Positions 1 through 4,916 of a stretch of DNA of 5,990 nucleotides are shown piece by piece (the first letter of the stretch is position 1; each line of letters starts with the position of its first letter). The DNA is taken from contig CAMBLP010000125.1 in NCBI GenBank assembly GCA_945868195.1, forward strand, positions 1 through 5,990, in the 5' to 3' direction. This DNA is from Bordetella parapertussis (GTDB lineage: Bacteria > Pseudomonadota > Gammaproteobacteria > Burkholderiales > Burkholderiaceae_B). A program made the position numbers and the translations under genes. Under the pieces are notes generated by a model. It was not told the origin of the DNA and did not search any database. It was given only the letters and a program-made list of their open reading frames with translations.

Positions 1-158
1 CAGTTATCTTTGGTTCTGGTCCGTCAGGGTTGCCGTTGATTCTTGGCAATGCTGTGGAAAATACAAGCGCATCCAGTGCATCAAGTGCAGCGCCCGTCGC
101 AGAGACACAAAAGCCAGCAGCCGCTGCTCAGACTGCCAAGCCTCCAGCGGTTAAATAA
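1..158 (+). CDS. 3' end of an unidentified protein with an Ala/Ser/Pro-rich tail (partial)
   Basis: Only the last 52 codons or so are present. The frame is open from the left edge (first full codon at base 3) to TAA at 156-158. The visible part starts with a hydrophobic, Gly-rich stretch (VIFGSGPSGLPLILGNAVE) and then becomes low-complexity, rich in Ala, Ser, Pro, Gln and Lys, ending KPPAVK. Such tails are common as flexible C-termini of secreted, envelope or polymer-binding proteins, but this does not identify the family and I assign no function. Base composition and the clean stop suit a real gene. It is tail to tail with the minus-strand permease gene, with one base between the two stop codons and no terminator hairpin visible between them. 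It could alternatively be a chance open frame, but the Ala/Pro bias makes that less likely. Confidence 0.6.
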   Translation, partial: VIFGSGPSGLPLILGNAVENTSASSASSAAPVAETQKPAAAAQTAKPPAVK

Positions 159-159
159 A

Positions 160-780
160 CTAGCGTGATTGATTGATTTTTGTCATACGTCGTACCAGCC
201 AGTAAAGGGCAAAACGGAACGTTGAAAAGAACAACATAAAAAAAATAGTCACCACAAACACGGTCATAATACGGTCAAACGGTTCCACCATCGTATCGAT
301 CTGAAGGAGAGTGTAAGAGACCGCCTCCTTGACGCCAATTGCGGCCCCTAGGCTAGAAGCCATCACGAGAATTGTGAATATCCTAAAGAAGTTTGGAATG
401 ATTAATAAAGCTTCAGCATGCTCTGAACGACAATAGTGATGCCAGCTATCTTTGGCCGCATCAGAAATAACGGCTGCTGAGTAGGTGGAAAGCGCCAAAA
501 TAAGAATTGTTTTATGAAGATTTTCTGAGGTGGTATGAATAGTCTGTAATTCTTCAGAAAAAAAGTTTAATAAAACAAACATCAATACGAAAGCGGGGAA
601 AGCGCGCATCAGGGCGATAGCAAAGGTAGAGACTTTTCCGATTAAGCCTCCTCGAATGCATGACCAAGTTAATGGCAATCCAACTAGAATGCCGCCGAGT
701 AAGGCGAGCATACCTACTTGAAGATTGATGGTAAAGGCTAATAAAAACCCCGTCAGCAGATCAAGATGGACACTAGCCAT
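160..780 (-). CDS. ABC transporter permease, polar amino acid (HisM/GlnP-like) family, short and divergent
   Basis: This 206-residue integral membrane protein probably forms one half of the inner-membrane channel of a polar-amino-acid-type ABC importer. Hydrophobic segments lie at about residues 8-37, 50-74, 90-107, 124-150 and 171-196. Family landmarks are the membrane entry RAFP at 59-62 (where relatives have R-G/S-x-P), a Tyr/Ser/Ala segment at 100-103, an IIP at 127-129 matching the end of the I-x-LP element, and IGVKEAVSYTLLQ at 148-160 corresponding to the usual IGVPEL region. The cytoplasmic EAA motif with its Gly is not recognisable, and the stretch from Tyr100 to Ile148 is about 16 residues shorter than in typical members, which are 215-240 residues long. 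The ATG at 780 lies inside the end of the upstream fusion gene (8-bp overlap, ATGGCTAG). A weak GGA lies just upstream, which suggests translational coupling. The substrate is unknown. The family is fairly clear; transport activity is not. Confidence 0.8.
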   Translation of the reverse strand: MASVHLDLLTGFLLAFTINLQVGMLALLGGILVGLPLTWSCIRGGLIGKVSTFAIALMRAFPAFVLMFVLLNFFSEELQTIHTTSENLHKTILILALSTYSAAVISDAAKDSWHHYCRSEHAEALLIIPNFFRIFTILVMASSLGAAIGVKEAVSYTLLQIDTMVEPFDRIMTVFVVTIFFMLFFSTFRFALYWLVRRMTKINQSR

Positions 781-2392
781 ATTTTTCCAACCATTTACTA
801 AGGCGACCGCTTAAGACAATAATTATTTGAATGAGTGTTAAGTAAAAAATGATAAGAATGAGATAAGTCGTGATGTATTCGCCAGTAAATGCTGTGATGT
901 CCGTCAAGACAGCCAACAATTCAGGTGCGCCGATAAAGCCTGCGATAGGGCTTGCTTTGGCGGCGTTGATCATAGTGACGCTTAACTGCACGCGTGTTCT
1001 ACTTGCAATAGCGAAGAGGCTTTGATTGTTTCCTGAGGCTGTTGCAAGCTCGCTCATGGCAGAACCCCCATTCGCACCATTATTTAATCCAATCACGACC
1101 ACCGACACCAATACTGCGAGAGGCGGAGAGTATGAGGTCAGGTATGACACAATGAGATAGCCTAATATCAATAGCAAAATGATCGGACTATTTTGAAAGA
1201 AATGCACTGCAATTTGACCGGCTAGGCGCACAAAAAAATGCTTGGATCGTAATAATCTAAAGAATAATAATGCGAGACCTAGCGTCGCGAGGATCGATCC
1301 CGCGACTAAAAGCAATGAGATCAGTATGCCGATCACAAAAAGTCTCGCAGCGTTTTGCCCAGCGAGCATCGGAAACTTGAGCGGGATCCTTTGTTCGGTC
1401 AGCCAACCCTCAAAAAGTTTGACCTGAGCCGCAATGGCTGTTGGCTTGTCTGAAACATCTGCCGGCGAATCTAAGCAAGCAGGATTGAGCTGATGTTGAA
1501 TCAAACAGTTCGAATGTAAAAATAACTGACGCTGATCAGTTAGGTATTGAATATGAACGCCATGCTGTCGCGCAAGTTTTTCCAATACACCTGATTGGTG
1601 TAGGTCCGCCATAATCAATGAGAGCGCAGCACCTAGGTCATTATTGGTCTCTTGCCGAACACCAATTCCCCATGGGACTTCATTCAAAGAGAATTTTTCT
1701 TCAAATCTATTAGATAAGTTTTTTGGAGCGATGGCTCCAAAAACATTCGCCTGTAAAAGTGATCTGTCGTGGGCGATGATTGAACAAGCACCGAATTGCA
1801 GCGCATCAATGAGTCGATTCGGCCGATCGTAAATAAGGAGTTTGACGCGATTGTCAGAAAATAGGATGTTGGAAAAATTTCCAAGAGGTACGCAGACAGT
1901 CTTGCCTTTCAAGTCATGCCACCCTGAAATGACCTGGTCTTTGGCAGCTACAACCGTGGTGGGTGAGGCGTAGTAGTGTGGCCGTACAAAATAAATACTC
2001 TCTTCGCGCGATAAGGTGTGCACCATCGTGGCGATGACGATATCAACCTTTTTAAGGATTAATTGCTCAATTCTGTTGGCTGGCGTGACGCCTTGAAACT
2101 CGGCGTTGACACCTAGATGCTTCGCAATCTGTTTGGCTAAGTCGATTTCAAAGCCTTTGAATTCGATGCCATCGAATTCACCAAAAAGGGGGTATTCTGA
2201 GCGAACACCCACGCGTAGGCGTTTATTGCAAAGGACCTGCGCTAGTTGGGTCTGGGGGCTGAGGCATCCTGTTTGTAGTGCCGGAGTGATATGAAGCTGC
2301 AACGCTTTTTCAAAATTACTTGAATTCTCAGCTGTTGCTGGGAGACCGATACTTAGCAGTACGCAAACGGCTAAAGAAAGCCAATATTTCAT
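773..2392 (-). CDS. Fused periplasmic solute-binding domain and ABC permease domain (polar amino acid type)
   Basis: This 539-residue protein joins an extracytoplasmic receptor to a membrane channel half. Residues 1-21 form a signal peptide or signal anchor ending ATA|EN. Residues 55-280 are a bacterial family 3 solute-binding domain: RLRVGVRSEYP at the start, GFEIDLAKQIAKHLG at 80-94, VTPANRIEQL at 102-111, VDIVIATM at 116-123 and GKTVCVPLG at 163-171. Arg129 aligns with the Arg that binds the amino-acid carboxylate in this family, and Asp209 may be the amine ligand. A linker at 281-350 holds Cys296 and Cys306. The permease domain spans 350-539, with a long first helix (351-380), the landmark QNSPIILL at 400-407, KASPIAGFIGAPELL at 479-493, and a last helix at about 506-527. 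The EAA loop (about 444-472) is degenerate and roughly 18 residues short. A TTG at 2395 is in frame, but ATG at 2392 with GAAG upstream is the better start. Similar fusions are known in Gram-positive GlnP proteins. Substrate and activity are unproven. Confidence 0.87.
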   Translation of the reverse strand: MKYWLSLAVCVLLSIGLPATAENSSNFEKALQLHITPALQTGCLSPQTQLAQVLCNKRLRVGVRSEYPLFGEFDGIEFKGFEIDLAKQIAKHLGVNAEFQGVTPANRIEQLILKKVDIVIATMVHTLSREESIYFVRPHYYASPTTVVAAKDQVISGWHDLKGKTVCVPLGNFSNILFSDNRVKLLIYDRPNRLIDALQFGACSIIAHDRSLLQANVFGAIAPKNLSNRFEEKFSLNEVPWGIGVRQETNNDLGAALSLIMADLHQSGVLEKLARQHGVHIQYLTDQRQLFLHSNCLIQHQLNPACLDSPADVSDKPTAIAAQVKLFEGWLTEQRIPLKFPMLAGQNAARLFVIGILISLLLVAGSILATLGLALLFFRLLRSKHFFVRLAGQIAVHFFQNSPIILLLILGYLIVSYLTSYSPPLAVLVSVVVIGLNNGANGGSAMSELATASGNNQSLFAIASRTRVQLSVTMINAAKASPIAGFIGAPELLAVLTDITAFTGEYITTYLILIIFYLTLIQIIIVLSGRLSKWLEKYG

Positions 2393-2455
2393 CAAACTTC
2401 ACGCTAATAAGTGCCTGAGGCAAAAGCATAACCCCCGACATAAGAAAGGCTCTCG

Positions 2456-2482
2456 CCCTGCAGCACCCGTTCAGGTGCAGGG
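2456..2482 (-). terminator. Intercistronic hairpin downstream of the solute-binding protein gene
   Basis: CCCTG (2456-2460) plus CACC (2464-2467) pair with GGTG (2474-2477) plus CAGGG (2478-2482), giving nine pairs with a 3-base bulge (CAG, 2461-2463) and a 6-base loop. On the minus strand it begins 4 bases after the TGA of the binding-protein gene and lies about 60 bases before the start of the fusion gene. There is no clean U-run; the RNA continues GCGAGAGCCTTTCTT, so it is at best a weak intrinsic terminator. A 3'-protective or attenuating stem that keeps the binding protein more abundant than the membrane components is a common arrangement in ABC operons and fits well here. This is inferred from sequence only. 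Confidence 0.5.
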
Positions 2483-2486
2483 ATTG

Positions 2487-3272
2487 TCACTGAGAAGCGA
2501 GTTGTTGAAAAACTCCCAAATATTTTGTTGCCAGTTGGTAATACAGGTTTATTTTATTTGCTTTTTTAATCTCGGCCGACAAGTTCGCAGCTAATGAATA
2601 GCATTTGGAGCGTTTTGAAAGGGCCATATACGTATCGGCGTAAAAAGGAAAAGTTAGAACAATGTCTACTTTTTCTACAAGATCTTTTGTGAAAATTGTA
2701 CTATTTACATCATTTTCATAGCCCAGTATGTAATCAACTTTATTATTAAAGAGGAGATCTAAAGAGTCTGGGAATGTTGCCGAGCGGACGAGGTTAAGTT
2801 TTTTGTTGACGAATTGGCCAAACGCCCCCTGACCATAAACCTCGCCGAGGCCTGCTGCGCCTCTGCGTCCTAACAAATCGTTATATTGTAAAAGGGGGAA
2901 TCTTTCCCCTTTTCTGACGACAACGTAGAGATTTTGACCTGCATAACTTGGGTGTATAAAGTTAAGATAGCGTTCACGTTCAGCAGAATAGGCTGCTGAA
3001 ACAACCAAGTCAACGTGCCCCAGTCGTGTCGCGTCGAGAGCTTCTTGCCATGTGTTAAACACCTTCTTTTCTACTTTTTTAACGCCCGCGGCCAAGGCTA
3101 TTTTCTCGATAAACTCGATCGAGGCGCCTACAAGTTTTTGATCAACGACCCACGAAGAGGGGGGGGATGAAGGCGAGCCCGTGATCACCAAGGTTTTACA
3201 AGTCTCGGAAAAGGCTGCGCCGCACCACAGGCTCAATCCAACTGAAATCAAAAAAAAGCGTGTGCGAATCAT
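2487..3272 (-). CDS. Periplasmic solute-binding protein, family 3 (polar amino acid type)
   Basis: This 261-residue exported protein is probably the free receptor for the transport set transcribed after it. A signal peptide occupies residues 1-22 (basic start MIRTR, hydrophobic core, likely cleavage AFS|ET). The mature part has the two-lobe family 3 plan: KTLVITG at 26-32 (first strand), LVGASIEFIEKIALAAG at 47-63 matching the usual G-x-x-I/V-D-x-x helix, and VDLVVSAAYSAERERYL at 87-103, where Arg99 aligns with the carboxylate-binding Arg. HPSYAG follows at 107-112 (usually x-P-Y), then DLLGRRGAAGLGEVYG at 132-147 (the lobe-2 'GK-vgv-GT' region) and VDYILGYENDV at 179-189, where a Glu/Asp would face the amine. 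Cys25 and Cys224 could form a disulfide. The ATG at 3272 has no strong Shine-Dalgarno sequence. An 8-base C tract lies in codons 36-38. The ligand cannot be assigned. Some members of this family are not transporter receptors but sensors or enzymes. Confidence 0.85.
   Translation of the reverse strand: MIRTRFFLISVGLSLWCGAAFSETCKTLVITGSPSSPPSSWVVDQKLVGASIEFIEKIALAAGVKKVEKKVFNTWQEALDATRLGHVDLVVSAAYSAERERYLNFIHPSYAGQNLYVVVRKGERFPLLQYNDLLGRRGAAGLGEVYGQGAFGQFVNKKLNLVRSATFPDSLDLLFNNKVDYILGYENDVNSTIFTKDLVEKVDIVLTFPFYADTYMALSKRSKCYSLAANLSAEIKKANKINLYYQLATKYLGVFQQLASQ
3159..3166. repeat. G8/C8 homopolymer inside the binding-protein gene
   Basis: Eight consecutive G on the plus strand read as C8 in the gene, covering part of Ser36 (TCC), Pro37 (CCC) and Pro38 (CCC), just after the first strand of the mature binding protein. 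It is the longest G/C run I noticed in the window. Such tracts can slip during replication and switch a gene on or off, and they are also common places for sequencing errors. The present length keeps the full-length frame open. Confidence 0.9.
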
Positions 3273-3472
3273 GGTTTGCCAAGTTTGATCATTAAAAACA
3301 GGTGAATACTCGATTGTAATTTAGCTTAGGGGCTGCAGTCGTGCATAGTGGCAAGATATAAAGTATTTGAATTGAGAGCTTCTATGAGCTTTATGCGCTT
3401 CATTGAAATAGGATACACTTTTCAAGAATTTCCTATGATTGCACGATTTTTCACATTTTTTTTATAGCGATT
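3273..3472. promoter_or_regulatory. Divergent intergenic region serving both flanking genes
   Basis: These 200 AT-rich bases separate two genes that read away from each other, so promoters for both the minus-strand transport set and the plus-strand exported protein should lie here. On the plus side there are near-consensus pieces (TTGAAA at 3403-3408, TACACT at 3414-3419, TATGAT at 3434-3439), but no pair has a good 16-18 base spacing. A T-rich stretch with a T8 run (3456-3463) precedes the start at 3473. Neither gene has a strong Shine-Dalgarno sequence. I found no convincing operator palindrome and no transcription-factor gene nearby. Confidence 0.5.
3313..3318 (-). promoter_or_regulatory. 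Possible -10 element (TACAAT) of the transport set
   Basis: On the minus strand TACAAT matches the sigma-70 -10 consensus at five of six positions and lies 40 bases upstream of the ATG at 3272, a reasonable leader distance. The segment 16-18 bases further upstream (around CGACTG) is a poor -35, so this promoter would need an activator, or the match is chance. Confidence 0.25.
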
Positions 3473-4258
3473 ATGCTAAAGCTCAAGCTTTTATTAGCAT
3501 GTTTTCTGATTCCATTTCCTGTGTTTGCTTGGGGTCAGCAAACACCTTCTAAAACCGTGCAAACTAAAGCACCAACAGAACTTCGAGCGATTAATACGTA
3601 TAACGAAGGCTATGTTTGTACTTTCTACACGAGCAGGTTTGAATTTACTCCATTGTCATTCGTGCTTTCTAAGCATTCAACTTTTAAAGTCGAAGAAAGT
3701 TGCGATACTCAATATTTCTATAGCCTTACCCTTGCCTCGATCAATGCCCAGTCCAAGACCTTTACGCAGTCGGCCTTGACTTTGCTGGGGAGTGCACATG
3801 CTTACACCATGGATGTCAATTTATCGCCGGTGACAAATAAATTCTATTATGTGGGTAACTTGCGTTTTTCTAAGGTGGGAGAGGTGCGTGTTACTGTACT
3901 CGATGCAATCAAAAAGAATGCTTGGAAAATTGCTAGCGTTGCGAACTATCCTTATACGAACTTTACCCTGAGAAGCAAGATTCACTATATTTGGAACATT
4001 GGCACTTTGGCGCATACATTAATTGCACCTAATGGCGATCGATATATTATGTATGCATTCACGAATGGAGTCGACCCAGATTTGACTCGGGACAAGCTCA
4101 TCGGTCTTGGTTCAATGTTGAACCTGCCCGATGGGTGGAGTTATCAAAACTCACTGCTCACTAAAACGATTACAGTCAGACCTAAAACCGATGACGCTTA
4201 TAGCTCTTTGGTTATTTTTGATGAGTTTGAAAATTATTACGTTAAATATAGTCCTTAG
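3473..4258 (+). CDS. Exported protein of unknown function
   Basis: This 261-residue protein has a clear Sec signal peptide: MLKLK, a hydrophobic core, and likely cleavage VFA|WG after residue 19. I do not recognise a named family. The mature part is rich in aromatic residues and beta-prone, with Cys49 and Cys77 as a possible disulfide. No catalytic motif or further membrane segment is evident. The C-terminal third (about 186-256) has a pattern I recall from uncharacterised proteobacterial exported proteins: PNGDRYIMYAF, then an acidic DPDLTRDKL helix, LGSMLNLPDGWSY at 212-224, and a closing strand VIFDEFENYYVKY at 247-259. That resemblance is from memory and gives no function. The gene stands alone, divergent from the transport set and convergent with the GST gene (6 bases between stops). 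ATG at 3473 is the only start that keeps the signal peptide intact. A shared divergent control region hints at, but does not show, a link with the transport genes. Confidence 0.85.
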   Translation: MLKLKLLLACFLIPFPVFAWGQQTPSKTVQTKAPTELRAINTYNEGYVCTFYTSRFEFTPLSFVLSKHSTFKVEESCDTQYFYSLTLASINAQSKTFTQSALTLLGSAHAYTMDVNLSPVTNKFYYVGNLRFSKVGEVRVTVLDAIKKNAWKIASVANYPYTNFTLRSKIHYIWNIGTLAHTLIAPNGDRYIMYAFTNGVDPDLTRDKLIGLGSMLNLPDGWSYQNSLLTKTITVRPKTDDAYSSLVIFDEFENYYVKYSP

Positions 4259-4264
4259 AAACGT

Positions 4265-4897
4265 TTATTGAGCTGTGATGCCATGCAAAGGTGCGATTTT
4301 TTTCACGGCTGGGAGCGCGAGCATCCGCTTAAAGTGATCGGCTAGTTTTGGGAATTGTTCCATATCGACGCCATCACCAACCATCCAGCTTGTCATCGTA
4401 AATAAATAAGCATCAGCGACGGTGAATTGCTCACCCATAACCCAAGGACCCCGCAAAATCTCTTTCTCGATAAGTGCGGCAGCTCCTGTCATATTTTCGG
4501 CTACTTTGGCTTTCATGCTCTGTTGTGCGTCGAGATCATCGGACCAGCGGCGTCCACGCGCACCGTGCGCATGATGCACGTGTACAGTCGAGCAAAACCA
4601 ACTATTGATGGATTGCATTTGCGCTAAAGCAAAGGCGTCGTCCAATGGTGCGAGGTTGGCGGCAGGGAAGGTCTGAGCCAGATAAAAGAGTAAGGCAGGC
4701 GTTTCGGTCAAAATACCTTGATTTGTGACCAGCGCGGGTACCCGCCCCTTGGGGTTGATCGCCAAATAGCCTGGTGCATTTTGGTCATTTTCGCGGAGGT
4801 TCAGTTTCTCTGCCTCGTAATCTGCACCGATGTGCTCAAGCACAATATGTGTAGCCAGGGCGCAGCTCATTGGGGCGAAATAAAAGCGCATCGTCAT
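4265..4897 (-). CDS. Glutathione S-transferase, beta-class-like
   Basis: This cytoplasmic protein of 210 residues has the usual GST length. The N-terminal thioredoxin-like domain (about 3-81) begins MRFYFAPMSCALATHI. Cys12 (Cys10 if counted from Met3) aligns with the catalytic Cys of bacterial beta-class enzymes such as Proteus GST B1-1. NPKGRVPAL at 48-56 carries the cis-Pro loop that binds glutathione, and LTETPALLFYLA at 63-74 matches the E-S-x-A-I-x-x-YL segment, with Thr in place of the Ser. The all-helical C-terminal domain (about 88-205) contains an unusual HVHHAHGARGRRWSDD run at 107-122 and the N-capping/hydrophobic staple motif GEQFTVADAYLF at 155-166. It should conjugate or reduce electrophiles with glutathione; the substrate is unknown. 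The start at 4897 is set by AAAGGAG seven bases upstream. It lies 19 bases after the J-domain gene on the same strand, so the two are probably co-transcribed. Confidence 0.93.
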   Translation of the reverse strand: MTMRFYFAPMSCALATHIVLEHIGADYEAEKLNLRENDQNAPGYLAINPKGRVPALVTNQGILTETPALLFYLAQTFPAANLAPLDDAFALAQMQSINSWFCSTVHVHHAHGARGRRWSDDLDAQQSMKAKVAENMTGAAALIEKEILRGPWVMGEQFTVADAYLFTMTSWMVGDGVDMEQFPKLADHFKRMLALPAVKKIAPLHGITAQ

Positions 4898-4904
4898 TTC
4901 TCTA

Positions 4905-4911
4905 CTCCTTT
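4905..4911 (-). promoter_or_regulatory. Strong Shine-Dalgarno of the GST gene
   Basis: On the minus strand AAAGGAG is followed by TAGAGAA and then ATG at 4897, a 7-base spacing. This selects the first ATG rather than the second one two codons later, which would sit 13 bases away. The site lies in the 19-base gap after the J-domain gene's stop. It is the only strong ribosome binding site I see in the window. Confidence 0.8.
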
Positions 4912-4916
4912 CGTCT

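Noticed and set aside
62..92. Tandem repeat AGTGCATC/AAGTGCAG near the left edge
   Set aside because: It is short and imperfect and simply encodes the Ser/Ala-rich tail (SSASSAA); not a CRISPR, attachment site or mobile-element end.
1684..1884. Minus-strand small frame within the fusion gene
   Set aside because: It overlaps a clear solute-binding domain in another frame and has no recognisable motif or ribosome site; nothing suggests a frameshift there.
2393..2395. TTG as the start of the receptor-permease fusion
   Set aside because: It is directly followed by ATG at 2392, which is a better start codon and has better spacing to the GAAG upstream; the signal peptide is complete from the ATG.
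4256..4267. Bidirectional terminator between the convergent exported-protein and GST genes
   Set aside because: Only six bases separate the stop codons and I find no stem with a T/A tract there; termination would have to occur inside the opposing genes or by Rho.
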